Shown here in pieces: positions 42,791 through 54,409 of a stretch of 64,000 nucleotides of DNA. A program made the translations under genes and the position numbers. Below the pieces are notes generated by a model, which had not been told where the DNA came from, searched no databases, and was given only the letters and a program-made list of their open reading frames with translations. The DNA comes from Palsa-883 sp963826975. Lineage in GTDB: Bacteria > Pseudomonadota > Alphaproteobacteria > Acetobacterales > Acetobacteraceae. The stretch spans positions 62,001 through 126,000 of the forward strand of contig CAWGZJ010000028.1 in the NCBI GenBank assembly GCA_963826975.1. Direction: 5' to 3'. How positions within the stretch are numbered: position 1 is the stretch's first letter; each line of letters starts with the position of its first letter.

Positions 42791-43891
42791 ATGCAGCCAC
42801 GCTATACGTCTATAGTCGCTCCGTTGCCCTCGACGGTGCCGTTCGTCGGCCCGGAGGCGCAGGAGCGTGCGCGTGGCGTCGTGTTCAAGGCACGGATCGG
42901 CGCCAACGAGAGCGTATTCGGCCCGTCGCCGAAAGCCATCGCCGCCATGCGACAGGCGGCGGCCGAATGCTGGATGTATTGCGATCCCGAGAATTACGAT
43001 CTGAAGGCGGCGCTGGCGCAGGAACTGGGGCTGTCATCAGCTAACATCGTGGTCGGCGAAGGCGTCGACTCGCTCTTCGGCTACACGGTCCGCCTCTTCA
43101 CCGAGCCGGGCGACACCGTCGTCTCCTCGCTCGGGGCCTATCCGACCTTCAACTTCCACGTTACTGGATATGGCGGCCGTTTGGTGACGGTCCCTTATGT
43201 CGAGGACCACGAGGATCCGGCCTCTCTGCTCGAAGCGATTCGGCGTGAGCGGCCGAAGCTGGTGTTCCTTGCCAATCCCGACAATCCAATGGGCAGCTGG
43301 TGGCCGGCGCACACCGTGCAAGCCCTGCTCGACGCCGTGCCGATGGGCACCGTGCTCGTGCTCGACGAAGCCTATATCGAGTTTGCGCCGCCCGGGACCG
43401 CTCCGGGTCTTGATGTCTCGCGGCCCAATGTGATCCGGTATCGCACCTTCTCCAAGGCCTACGGCATGGCCGGCGCCCGCATCGCCTATGCGATCGCCGA
43501 GGAAAGCGTCGCCAAGGCCTTCGACAAGATACGCAATCATTTCTCTGTCAATCGCATCGCACAGGCTGGTGCCTTGGCGGCGCTCGCCGACAAGGCGCAT
43601 CTTGCGTCCGTCATCGAGAGGGTTGCCCGCGCACGGGAGAGGATCGGCGCGATCGCGCACGCGAATGGCCTTGTGCCACTGACCTCGGCGACCAACTTCG
43701 TCGCGATCGACTGCGGGCGCGACGGTGCCTACGCCAAGCGCGTGCTCGATGGTCTCATCGCGCAAGGCGTCTTCGTGCGCATGCCGGGCGTGGCGCCGCT
43801 GAACCGTTGCATCCGTGTCTCGGCCGGCACCGAGGCGGATCTTGCCACGTTCGCCGAGACGCTGCCGAGGGCTCTCGCTGACGCGGCGTGA
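42791..43891 (+). CDS. Class I/II PLP-dependent aminotransferase, HisC-like
   Basis: A 366-residue fold-type I aminotransferase. ARIGANESVFGPSPKAIAAM is the N-terminal pattern of histidinol-phosphate-type enzymes, FLANPDNPMGS the Asn/Pro cofactor loop, VLVLDEAYIEFAP holds the Asp, and RTFSKAYGMAGARIAYAI contains the PLP lysine and phosphate-binding Arg. Being beside an isochorismatase-like hydrolase and not in a histidine operon, it may serve amino-acid degradation rather than histidine synthesis. GAGGAGA is a good ribosome-binding site before the ATG. Confidence 0.9.
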   Translation: MQPRYTSIVAPLPSTVPFVGPEAQERARGVVFKARIGANESVFGPSPKAIAAMRQAAAECWMYCDPENYDLKAALAQELGLSSANIVVGEGVDSLFGYTVRLFTEPGDTVVSSLGAYPTFNFHVTGYGGRLVTVPYVEDHEDPASLLEAIRRERPKLVFLANPDNPMGSWWPAHTVQALLDAVPMGTVLVLDEAYIEFAPPGTAPGLDVSRPNVIRYRTFSKAYGMAGARIAYAIAEESVAKAFDKIRNHFSVNRIAQAGALAALADKAHLASVIERVARARERIGAIAHANGLVPLTSATNFVAIDCGRDGAYAKRVLDGLIAQGVFVRMPGVAPLNRCIRVSAGTEADLATFAETLPRALADAA

Positions 43892-44094
43892 GGGCGATGC
43901 GGCGTGAGGGCGACGCGGCGGGGCGCTGCCCACCGGGTCAGCTCCGGCTCCTTGGCGATGTTGACCGCAATGTGCCGTGGGGATTTTACGCTCCGCCCTC
44001 GTCGTCGCTGCCGTAGCCATTCAGGCCGACAAATTGACCCGCCGCTGGACCTGGGCACGATGGTCGCAACGCGCGTGCGTGTGCGGCGAAGCAT

Positions 44095-44171
44095 TGGCGG
44101 ACCCGACACGATTCGAACGTGCGACCTTCGCCTTCGGAGGGCGACGCTCTATCCAGCTGAGCTACGGGTCC
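44095..44171 (-). tRNA. tRNA-Arg (anticodon CCG)
   Basis: Read on the minus strand it folds as a complete cloverleaf: acceptor stem GGACCCG/CGGGTCC, D-arm GCTC...GAGC with AGCTGGATA loop, anticodon stem TCGCC/GGCGA with loop CTCCGAA (anticodon CCG), five-base variable region AGGTC, T-arm with TTCGAAT loop, discriminator G and an encoded CCA (44095-44097). It reads the arginine codon CGG, which is frequent in a GC-rich genome. Confidence 0.97.
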
Positions 44172-44250
44172 GGCGCCACCCCCATACAGCGAAACGCCCG
44201 AAGGCGAAAGAGCGCGGCGGCAAACCCGGTGCCATACCCCGGGGGAAGAT

Positions 44251-44328
44251 TGGGGCGAAAGACCCCAGCGAAAGACTGGGGCGAAAGATCGGGGCGAAAG
44301 ATCGTGCCGAAAGACTGCCTGAACAGAT
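44251..44328. repeat. Tandem 13-bp repeat upstream of tRNA-Arg
   Basis: Five consecutive 13-bp units (44251-44315) follow the form yGGGGCGAAAGAy, and a degenerate sixth runs to 44328. The core GCGAAAGA is constant in four units, with CCGAAAGA in the fifth. The array lies about 80 bases upstream of the tRNA gene's 5' end and just after the stop of the hydrolase gene. Confidence 0.85.
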
Positions 44329-44348
44329 GGCCGCGATCCCCGGAAAGG

Positions 44349-45329
44349 CTACGACTGCTGCGCCAACCATGCCGCGGCTGCCGCCTCGGCCCCCGAGGGA
44401 AGTGGCGTCGCGGGAACCAGCAGCCAGTTGATGACATCGCCGATCGGGCCCGCCCGCTCCAGGTCACGCAGCAGCAGATGATAACCCGCGGGGTAGAACG
44501 CCCGCACCGGCCCCGGCGGCAAGTCCCGCCAGACCCGCGCCATGGCATCCGGGGGGATCAACTCATCCTTGCCGCCATATAGAAACAGCGACGGTGCGTT
44601 GAATCGCGGGGCAGCGGCGGCGGCGGCATCCATCAGGTTCACCAACCCGTCGATCGTGTCGAATCTTGTGTCGTGGATGGTCAGCGGATCGCGCGACAGG
44701 CGGATCAGCGCCCGGATGTTGTCGCTGGCCATGACGTGTGCTGATTGGCCGGTAACGGTGAACCCGGGCAGCAGCCCCGCGATCAGCCACAGCCCACCGC
44801 GTTCGAACGGGTTCATCTCCGACCGGCTCCAGACGGCCGGTGACACCAGGACATAGGTGGCGTTGGCCGGCGGATCGGGCGCGGTCGCCAGGCACATCAG
44901 CGCGGCCGCGCCCATGCTCTCGCCCATCAGGATCAGGCGCGCATGCGGGTAGCGCGCCCGCAGCAGCGCCGCCATGCGCCGGGCGTCGTCCACCAGCGCG
45001 GTCGTGCCCGGCCAGTAGCCGCGCGTGGCGGTATCGCCGAAGCCGCGCTGGTCGGGGGAGAACACCGCAATACCGGCAGCCGCGAAGCTGGGCGCCGGGA
45101 TCTCCCACGCGTCGCGGCTGTCGTTCATGCCGTGCAGCGCCAGCATCACCGCCCAGGGTGCGCCCTCCGGCAGCCAGGCGCGGTACGGCAGGCGCATCCC
45201 GTCGGGCATCACGAAGGCGTCCGCGCTCTCGCGTGCGGGCTCGATCGGCGGGCCGGGCGGGGCCAGATGCGTCGCGCACCCCGCCAGGACGAGCATCAGC
45301 AGCAGGGCGGGGCGGAGAAAACGTGACAT
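44349..45329 (-). CDS. Alpha/beta hydrolase lipoprotein (monoacylglycerol lipase-like)
   Basis: About 326 residues from ATG 45329; an upstream ATG at 45371 is in frame. The N-terminus MSRFLRPALLLMLVLAGCAT is a lipoprotein signal with the lipobox LAGC (Cys18). The hydrolase fold shows the oxyanion strand VMLALHGMNDSRDAW, the nucleophile elbow LMGESMGAAAL (Ser), the Asp in YGGKDELIPP and the His in YPAGYHLLLRD, so the triad is complete. It fits the serine aminopeptidase/monoacylglycerol lipase (Hydrolase_4) group, anchored in the envelope. It is divergent from the thiolase gene. Confidence 0.9.
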   Translation of the reverse strand: MSRFLRPALLLMLVLAGCATHLAPPGPPIEPARESADAFVMPDGMRLPYRAWLPEGAPWAVMLALHGMNDSRDAWEIPAPSFAAAGIAVFSPDQRGFGDTATRGYWPGTTALVDDARRMAALLRARYPHARLILMGESMGAAALMCLATAPDPPANATYVLVSPAVWSRSEMNPFERGGLWLIAGLLPGFTVTGQSAHVMASDNIRALIRLSRDPLTIHDTRFDTIDGLVNLMDAAAAAAPRFNAPSLFLYGGKDELIPPDAMARVWRDLPPGPVRAFYPAGYHLLLRDLERAGPIGDVINWLLVPATPLPSGAEAAAAAWLAQQS

Positions 45330-45421
45330 CGCGAGGGGTGCGACAGGGCACGCCCGGTGCGCCCCGGTCAAGCCGTCCCGCGTTGACGTTACATTGCTTC
45401 GCGTTCAGCCTGTGCCGAACG

Positions 45422-45485
45422 CCGGCGCCTGGGCATCCCGGCGCCTGGACAAGCCGGCGTCTGGGCAAGCCGGCGCCTTGGCAAG
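45422..45485 (+). repeat. Four 16-bp tandem repeats before the thiolase start
   Basis: Units 45422-45437, 45438-45453, 45454-45469 and 45470-45485 are near copies of CCGGCGCCTGGGCAAG, each differing by one to three bases. The array ends where the ribosome-binding site GGGGAG of the thiolase gene begins. It therefore forms part of the 5' leader. Confidence 0.88.
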
Positions 45486-45499
45486 GGGAGAAAACGCGA

Positions 45500-46756
45500 A
45501 TGCCGCTGCCAGCCGATACCGATGTCACTACACCCAGATACCTGCGCGACAAGTATGCAATCGTCGGCGTGGGCGAGACGACCTACGTGCGCGGGTCCGG
45601 CAAGACCACCCGCGCGCTGGGCACCTGGGCGCTGCGCAACGCGGCCGCCGACGCCGGGCTGAAGCCAGCGGAAATCGACGGCATGCTGTCCTATTCCGGC
45701 AACGATTCTACCTCGGCCACCTTCATGGCCGGCGACATCGGCGCACGGCTGAACTTCTTCATGGACTGCGTCGGCGGTGGGTCCTCGACCGAGGCCCTGA
45801 TCGGCATCGCGATCGGCGTGATGGAGGCCGGGCTGTGCAAGTGCGTGGCGATCTTCCGCGCGATGAACGGCTATTCGCAGGTGCGGATCGGCGGCACCGG
45901 CGCGCGGTCCGCGGTCCCGGTCAACGGCGACGCGCTGCACAGCCGCGCCTATGGCTGGCAGAGCGCCGGTCAGATGTTCAGCCCGACCTTCATGCGCCAC
46001 ATGTACGATTACGGCACGCGCCCGGAACAGGTCGCCACGGTGAAGGTGATCCATTCGGAGCACGCCTCGAACAACCCGAAGGCGCTGTATCGCAAGCGCT
46101 ATACCGTGGACGAGGTGCTGGGCAGCCGCATCATCTGCAAGCCGCTGCACCTGCTGGATTGCTGCGTGGAGACCGACAACGCCACCGCGATCATCGTCAC
46201 GCGGGCGGATCGGGCGCGCGACTTGCGCCACACACCGGCGCTGATCCGCGGCATCGTCGGGCGCTGCAGCAAGCCGCGCATGGACATGCATTACCAGGCC
46301 GGTCCGATCTCGCGCGTGGCGGGCTATTACGCCAAGGATATTTTGTGGCCGAACGCCGGGGTGGGGCCGGAGGACGTGGATGCCACCGGGTCGTACGACG
46401 CCTTCACCTTCACCACGATGCTGCAGCTTGAGGATTATGGGTTCTGCAAGAAGGGCGAGGGCGGGGACTACGTCAGCAATGGCACCATGCGACTGGGCGG
46501 CAAGCGGCCGAACAACACCTCCGGCGGCCATCTGTGCGAGGGCTACACGCACGGCATGAACATGGTGATCGAGAACGTGCGCCAGCTAAGGCACGACGTG
46601 GACGATTCCTGCCCGATCGGTCCGGATGGGAAACGGCAACATACCTATGACTATCGTGAGGGCGGCTGCCGGCAGGTGCGCGATATCGAGGTGACCGCGA
46701 ACCTTGGCTGGGCCAACCCGATGACCGGCTCCGCCATGATCATGCGGCGCGGCTAG
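45500..46756 (+). CDS. SCPx-type thiolase (lipid-transfer/acetyl-CoA acetyltransferase-like)
   Basis: A 418-residue protein from ATG 45500, nine bases after GGGGAG. It belongs to the SCPx/non-decarboxylating thiolase-like group: YAIVGVGETTYVRGSGKTTRA, ALRNAAADAGLKPAEIDGML, FMDCVGGGSSTEALIGIAIG, then NTSGGHLCEGYTHGMNMVIE near the end with the conserved His and Cys. Such proteins often act in degradation of branched or cyclic acyl-CoA and require an adjacent DUF35 partner, which here is the next gene. The stop codon TAG forms the first bases of a 69-bp tandem repeat. Confidence 0.9.
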   Translation: MPLPADTDVTTPRYLRDKYAIVGVGETTYVRGSGKTTRALGTWALRNAAADAGLKPAEIDGMLSYSGNDSTSATFMAGDIGARLNFFMDCVGGGSSTEALIGIAIGVMEAGLCKCVAIFRAMNGYSQVRIGGTGARSAVPVNGDALHSRAYGWQSAGQMFSPTFMRHMYDYGTRPEQVATVKVIHSEHASNNPKALYRKRYTVDEVLGSRIICKPLHLLDCCVETDNATAIIVTRADRARDLRHTPALIRGIVGRCSKPRMDMHYQAGPISRVAGYYAKDILWPNAGVGPEDVDATGSYDAFTFTTMLQLEDYGFCKKGEGGDYVSNGTMRLGGKRPNNTSGGHLCEGYTHGMNMVIENVRQLRHDVDDSCPIGPDGKRQHTYDYREGGCRQVRDIEVTANLGWANPMTGSAMIMRRG

Positions 46757-46961
46757 TGTCCTGCCCCTGCAGTTCGCTGCCGCTTGCAGGGGACGGAAGG
46801 GATCAGCAGGCCACTGAAAACTTAGTGTCCTGCCCCTGGAGTTCGCTGCCGCTTGCAGCGGACGGAAGCGACTAGCAGGCCACTGACGACTTAGTGTCCT
46901 GCCCCTGGCAGTTCGTTGCCACTTGCAGCGGATGGAAGGGACCGGCAGGCCACTGAAAACC
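46754..46961 (+). repeat. Three tandem 69-70-bp repeats between thiolase and DUF35 genes
   Basis: Units are 46754-46822 (69 bp), 46823-46891 (69 bp) and 46892-46961 (70 bp, with one extra base). Each starts TAGTGTCCTGCCCCTG and ends GCAGGCCACTGA. In the first unit CCCCTGCA and TGCAGGGG can form a hairpin; the other two have mismatches there. The first TAG is the thiolase stop codon, and the array ends 19 bases before the next start. Confidence 0.92.
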
Positions 46962-46979
46962 AAGAAGGAGGGGCGAAAG

Positions 46980-47501
46980 ATGGCGATCCGCGCTGACTAT
47001 CTGGGCATGCCGCTCAGCATCGATGATCTGGACCACGAGAACCTGGCGTATTTTGCGCATTGCGCCGATCACGCATTCCACCTGCAACGGTGCGATGACT
47101 GCAAGCTGTTGCGCTACCCGCCCACCACCGGTTGCCCGTGGTGCGCCAGCCCGAACGCGACCTGGACACCGGTAGAGGGCAAGGGCGAAGTGCACTCCTA
47201 CGAGGAAGTGCATCATGCCATCCAGCCGGCGTTCCGCGACCACACGCCCTACATGGTGCTGCTGGTCGATCTGGACACGCAACGGGGAAAACCGTCGGAG
47301 CACGAGGCGTTGCGGGTGGTTGGCAATCTGACGATGCCGGATGGCACGCTGGCGCCGCCGGACGTGGTGGCGAAGGTGGGAATCGGCTCGCGCATGCGGA
47401 TGGCGTTTGCCGATGTGGCACCCGGGCTCTCTCTGCCGCAATGGACAGTGGACGAAGGCACGACGCAGCCGGCCAAGCCGTGGCGGTACCCGCAGGAGTG
47501 A
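46980..47501 (+). CDS. DUF35 OB-fold/Zn-ribbon protein, thiolase partner
   Basis: A 173-residue protein from ATG 46980, with GGAGGGG well placed before it. Residues ~38-56 form the rubredoxin-like Zn ribbon C-x2-C...C-x2-C (CDDCKLLRYPPTTGCPWC), and the rest is an OB-fold domain with EGKGEVHSYEEVHHAI and PPDVVAKVGIGSRMRM. These proteins bind thiolase or hydratase subunits and help channel acyl-CoA. It is separated from the thiolase gene by the repeat array, unlike the usual tight overlap. Confidence 0.9.
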   Translation: MAIRADYLGMPLSIDDLDHENLAYFAHCADHAFHLQRCDDCKLLRYPPTTGCPWCASPNATWTPVEGKGEVHSYEEVHHAIQPAFRDHTPYMVLLVDLDTQRGKPSEHEALRVVGNLTMPDGTLAPPDVVAKVGIGSRMRMAFADVAPGLSLPQWTVDEGTTQPAKPWRYPQE

Positions 47502-47710
47502 CTCCCGGCGGTTCGGATCGTGTGAGCCACATCACACGTTCCACTGCACGACGGTGGTAACGATACTCAACGCAATAAATCGCGCCGTCACGCCGCGCAT
47601 CTGGCAACGTCCCGACGGGCGGCAGTCCAGCCGAAACGCCCAGCCGCCACTCTGATGCCGATCCGTCACGGTGGTGGACGGACTAAAGTGCATGAGGGGG
47701 AAACCGACCA

Positions 47711-49140
47711 ATGGCCATGGAACAATCCGGCTTCAGACGGCGCGATTTCCTCGCAACTGGTGGAGCGCTGGCCTTAACGCTGGCGACCGGAGGATGCGAG
47801 CAGGTTCTGCAGGACATCGCCAACCGGCCGACGCGGCGGAACATCGCCAACCTCGCCTCCAACGACCCGATCCTGCAGACCTACCGCAGCGCTATCACGA
47901 AGATGCAGGCGCTGCCGACGTCCGACAACCGCAACTGGACCAACCAGGCATCGATCCACAACAATAGCTGCCCGCACGGCACGTGGTTCCTGCTGCCGTG
48001 GCACCGCGCCTACCTGGTGTATTTCGAGCGCATCTGCCAAAAGCTGACGGGAAACGCGACCTTCGCGCTGCCATACTGGAATTGGACCGATAACCCCGCG
48101 GTGCCCGACGTATTCTACGCGAGCGGCGACGTGCTGAACGATACATCGAAGCAGCTCGCACAAGGAACGCCGATTCCCGCTGAATTCGTTTCCCATTCCG
48201 TGCTGGAGCCAATTCTCGAGGAAACGAATTTCCAGATCTTCGGCAGCTCGAAGGCAACCACGCTGCGGCCACCCGTCGGCTATGGCCCGCTTGAGGCGAC
48301 GCCACACAACAATGTGCACACGCAGATTGGTGGAGACATGGGCACCTTCATGTCGCCGCTGGACCCGGTCTTCTGGACCCATCACGCCATGCTGGACTTC
48401 TGCTGGGTGGATTGGAATTTTGACCGAAACAACCAGAATCAAACGATCCGACATGGTACGGTCTGAACATGACCGATTTTTTCGATGAGAACGGCGCCCC
48501 GGTGAGCATCACTGCCGGCGTTACGCAACTGTTCCCAATCTTCACCTACCAGTACGAACCGTCACAGATCGGTGCAACGATCGCCAAAATGCTGGTGCGC
48601 TCGCAGCAGGAGGCGGATCAACTGAAGGCTTACGTGCAGAAAGGCGGCAACGCGGAAATTCCGGTGCGCAGCCGCTTCGCGCTCGATCGTGGCCAACAGG
48701 TCAATGTCGGACGCACGGCGACGGCCCGCATTCCGGTACCCGCGCAAAGGCTGCGTGAGGTCACCGAAGCCGCCGGGGCGAACCGCCTGCTGCTCACGCT
48801 TCAGCGCGTGGAACCACCCGCCGCGGCGGATTTCTTTGTTCGCGTGTTCGTGAACGCGCCGGGCACAGTGTCGGATAAGACGCCTATCACCGATCCGCAT
48901 TATGCCGGCAGCTTCGCGTTTTTCCTGAACGGGCATGCCGGGATGGCGGGGATGGCGATGGGCCAGGCGGGATACATGGTGGATGTCACCGCGGCGTTGC
49001 GGCAAGCTGGAACCGCGCCGCACGTCGACATCCAACTCGTGGCGGTGCCCTATCCCGGGCGCCCCGTGGCAAGCCGCGGATTTGCCATTGGCGGCCTGGA
49101 ACTTGCGGTGGCGGAGCTTGGTCTCAAGAAACCGAATTGA
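47711..49140 (+). pseudogene. Tyrosinase (polyphenol oxidase), split by a frameshift
   Basis: The first frame (47711-48466, 251 residues) starts with a Tat signal (RRRDFLATGGALALTL) and contains both copper sites: CuA His83, His90 and His99 in HNNSCPHGTWFLLPWHR; CuB His199, His203 and His225 in HNNVH and DPVFWTHHAMLD. It ends early at GTV-stop. In another frame the sequence reads NDPTWYGLNMTDFFDENG across the break and continues (to 49140) as the C-terminal shielding domain typical of tyrosinases. A single lost base in AATCAAACGATCC (about 48440) explains the break. The active-site domain is intact, so partial function is possible. Confidence 0.82.
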
Positions 49141-49546
49141 TTGGCGTTGCATCCTGGCGGCTTCCCTGCTTATCGGTGCCGCCATTCCCGCTTGTGCTGG
49201 CGCGGCGCCGAACCCGGACTGCCAGTTGCGACTGACAAGGGCGACGCCGAGTGGAACATGCGCGGTTCCGGCCGGGCGGCCACGCACGGTGGAGATCCCA
49301 GTGCGACCCTTGGAAAATCCCAATTCCGTGCCGGTGAATGTCCGGGTGGCCTTGTCGCGCACCATCGATGGGGACACGCGAGCGCAGTCGATGAGCCTGT
49401 ATCCGCCGGACCAACCGGCGACGTTCGTCGTCCGGGTGCCGAGGATGGCGGCGCAAGCGCAAATCTCAGTGACCCTGTTGCCCGGCACCGCGCCGCTGGC
49501 CGTCGCGGTCGGGCCGCTGGTTTGGCGTTACGAAGAGCCCAACTGA
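49118..49546 (+). CDS. Small secreted protein after tyrosinase
   Basis: About 142 residues if started at TTG 49118; the exact start is uncertain because no ATG or clear ribosome-binding site is present and the frame overlaps the tyrosinase tail. A hydrophobic signal (CILAASLLIGAAIPACAGA) leads to a mature part with CQLRLTRATPSGTCAVPAG (possible disulphide) and a beta-rich remainder ending GPLVWRYEEPN. The family is unknown to me. Its position suggests it is co-translated with the tyrosinase and could assist copper loading or folding, which is speculation from position only. Confidence 0.55.
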   Translation: MVSRNRIDWRCILAASLLIGAAIPACAGAAPNPDCQLRLTRATPSGTCAVPAGRPRTVEIPVRPLENPNSVPVNVRVALSRTIDGDTRAQSMSLYPPDQPATFVVRVPRMAAQAQISVTLLPGTAPLAVAVGPLVWRYEEPN

Positions 49547-49631
49547 CCATTGGCCTGCGCGGGAGAGTCTCGGTTTCCAACCGGCACCGGCCCGGCTATC
49601 ATCTGCGCCCCATCACTAAGGACCACCTCGC

Positions 49632-49823
49632 ATGCCGGACGGCGCCGCCATCGCCACCGAGATCATCCACGTGGACGACCGCACCGTCGCCTGCGATGGG
49701 GGCGACGGCGCACTCGGCCACCCGCGGGTGTTTCTGCACATCGAGAATGAGTTGGTCATGTGCCCGTATTGCTCGCGCCTCTATGTGCTGAACGAAGGAG
49801 CCGGCCACGCCAGCGGACATTGA
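49632..49823 (+). CDS. CHCC zinc-finger domain protein
   Basis: A 63-residue protein. The zf-CHCC pattern is visible as VACDGGDGALGHPRVFLHIE followed by VMCPYCSRLYVL: Cys, His, then C-x2-C for one zinc ion. Bacterial versions are relatives of the NDUFS6 zinc domain of respiratory complex I. It overlaps the beginning of the likely polA coding region; the close arrangement of this gene before polA occurs in other alphaproteobacteria to my recollection. Confidence 0.85.
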   Translation: MPDGAAIATEIIHVDDRTVACDGGDGALGHPRVFLHIENELVMCPYCSRLYVLNEGAGHASGH

Positions 49824-49923
49824 TACGGCCGTCGCCCCGGCCGCGGAGGCCGGCACGGCGCCCCACCTCGTCCTGATCGACGGATCGGGCTTCATCTTCC
49901 GCGCCTACCACGCGCTGCCGCCG

Positions 49924-52662
<2,739 letters not shown>

Positions 52663-52829
52663 CGAAGGTAAACCTCTCCCGCTCTTCGCGGGCTTGGGCT
52701 GTGAAGCGGACCAAGGCGCGGCGCGTCAGCGACGCGGTCGGAGTCGCGCCACGGAAATGACCATGGTACGCTACCCCCGCACCCCCTTGGTGCCCAGCCC
52801 AGCCCGTCCGCAACCAGCGAGGTAACGCA

Positions 52830-53018
52830 ATGCCCCCGAAGATCAGCATGGCCGAGTTCGAGGTCCTGGTGGCGCAAGCCGGCCTGCCCCTCAACGCTGC
52901 CCAGAAGCAGGAAATCCACCAGGCCTACGGCCTGCTCGAAGCCATGCTGGCCCGCGTCAACACCCCAATGCCGCGTGAGGCCGAGCCTGCCCTGATCTTC
53001 GTTCCGGAGGTGCGCTGA
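52830..53018 (+). CDS. AtzG-like small subunit (DUF4089-type) of an amidase
   Basis: A 62-residue protein whose stop overlaps the start of the amidase gene (TGATG). It is helical, with FEVLVAQAGLPLNAAQKQEI and GLLEAMLARVNTPMPREAEP, and resembles GatC/AtzG. AtzG pairs with the amidase AtzE to form a transamidosome-like complex in cyanuric-acid degradation. Here it should stabilise the amidase encoded next. Such short genes are often missed. Confidence 0.78.
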   Translation: MPPKISMAEFEVLVAQAGLPLNAAQKQEIHQAYGLLEAMLARVNTPMPREAEPALIFVPEVR

Positions 53019-54403
53019 TGCCCGCTATCCCGACCATCGCCGAGGCGGCCAAACAGATCGCCGCCAAGCAGCTTTCGCCGGTTGAGCTCACCCAGGCCTG
53101 CCTCGCCCGCGTCAAGGTGCTCGACAATACGCTGCACGCCTTCCTGCTGCTGACCGAGGAACGCGCGCTGACCGACGCCAAGGCCGCCGAAGCGCGCATG
53201 ATGGCCGGCACGCTGCGGGGCAAACTCGACGGCATCCCGATCGGCCACAAGGACATCTACAACACCGCCGGCATCCGTACCACCGCGCACTCCAAGCTGC
53301 TGGAGCACAACGTCCCCAGCGAGGATTCTCGCGTCGTACAACTTTGGGCCGAGGCCGGAACGGTCATGCTGGGCAAGCTGGCGACGCACGAGTTCGCCAT
53401 GGGCGGCCCATCCTTCGACCTGCCCTGGCCGCCGGCGCGCAACCCGTGGAATCCGGAATATTTCACTGCCGGATCGTCCTCCGGCACCGGCGCCGCGGTC
53501 GCCTCCGGCATGGTGCTGGGCGGCACCGGGTCGGACACCGGCGGCTCGATCCGCGGTCCCGCGGCGCTGTGCGGGTTGGCCGGTATCAAGCCCACTTACG
53601 GCCTGTGCTCACGCGCCGGCGTACTGCCGCTGTCCTACACGCTGGACCACACCGGCCCGCTCGCCTGGACTGTCGAGGACTGTGCATTACTGCTGCAGGC
53701 GATGGCCGGGCACGACCCGAACGATCCCGCCAGCGCGGATCGTCCGACACCCGATTTCACCGCCGGTCTCGGCAAGGGCGTGAAGGGCCTGCGCATCGGC
53801 GTGGCGCGCCATTTCTTCGAGACCGACAACCGGGCGAACGATACCACCCTGAAGGGTATCGACGACGCGCTGGCGCATTTCCGCGCGATGGGCGCGGAAA
53901 TCCGCGACGTGACGCTGTCGCCGATGGCCGACTACCACGCCTGCGGCTTCCTCATCCTGGTCTCCGAGGCCTACGCGCTGCACGAACCCTGGCTGAAAAC
54001 CCGCTTCAACGACTACGGCGAATCGTTCCGCGACAGGATCGCGCTCGGCGGCTTCATCCGCGCCGCGGACTACGTCGCGGCGATCCGCAGGCGCCGCGCG
54101 CTGTGCCTGGAGCTGAAGGCTGCGATGGAGGATGTTGACATCCTGGTCTCCGCCTCGGCGGTCAGCGAAGCGCCGCGCATCACCGAGGTGCCGAAATGGG
54201 CAACGCTGGAAAAACCCAGCTTCACCATGCCGTTTAATGTGACGGGGTCTCCGGCGATCAGCATCTGCACCGGCTACGGCGCGGGCGGGCTGCCGATCTC
54301 CATGCAGTTGGTCGCCAAGCCGTTCGCCGAACCGCTGCTGTTCCAGGCCGCGCACGCCTACGAAACGGCCACCGACTGGCGGTCGCGTCGGCCGCAAACG
54401 TAG
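53018..54403 (+). CDS. Amidase-signature family hydrolase (AtzE-like)
   Basis: A 461-residue amidase-signature enzyme with the complete Ser-cisSer-Lys triad: Lys78 in GIPIGHKDIYNTAG, Ser153 in TAGSSSGTGAAVASG and Ser177 in GSDTGGSIRGPAALCG. The order and spacing match the family. With the AtzG-like subunit in front, it probably belongs to the AtzE-like group acting on 1-carboxybiuret and similar compounds, but other linear amides are equally possible. It is GatA-like in sequence, but lacks GatB nearby, so a role in Gln-tRNA formation is unlikely. Confidence 0.9.
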   Translation: MPAIPTIAEAAKQIAAKQLSPVELTQACLARVKVLDNTLHAFLLLTEERALTDAKAAEARMMAGTLRGKLDGIPIGHKDIYNTAGIRTTAHSKLLEHNVPSEDSRVVQLWAEAGTVMLGKLATHEFAMGGPSFDLPWPPARNPWNPEYFTAGSSSGTGAAVASGMVLGGTGSDTGGSIRGPAALCGLAGIKPTYGLCSRAGVLPLSYTLDHTGPLAWTVEDCALLLQAMAGHDPNDPASADRPTPDFTAGLGKGVKGLRIGVARHFFETDNRANDTTLKGIDDALAHFRAMGAEIRDVTLSPMADYHACGFLILVSEAYALHEPWLKTRFNDYGESFRDRIALGGFIRAADYVAAIRRRRALCLELKAAMEDVDILVSASAVSEAPRITEVPKWATLEKPSFTMPFNVTGSPAISICTGYGAGGLPISMQLVAKPFAEPLLFQAAHAYETATDWRSRRPQT

Positions 54404-54409
54404 GACGGA

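Noticed and set aside
44251..44328. Short repeats near the tRNA as a CRISPR array
   Set aside because: Units of 13 bp without unique spacers and no cas genes; they are simple tandem repeats.
44840..45499. A 220-residue N-terminal extension of the thiolase
   Set aside because: It runs antisense through the hydrolase gene and the 16-bp repeat array; the family start and ribosome-binding site are at 45500.
46754..46961. 69-bp repeats as CRISPR
   Set aside because: The whole unit repeats, with no distinct repeat and spacer parts.
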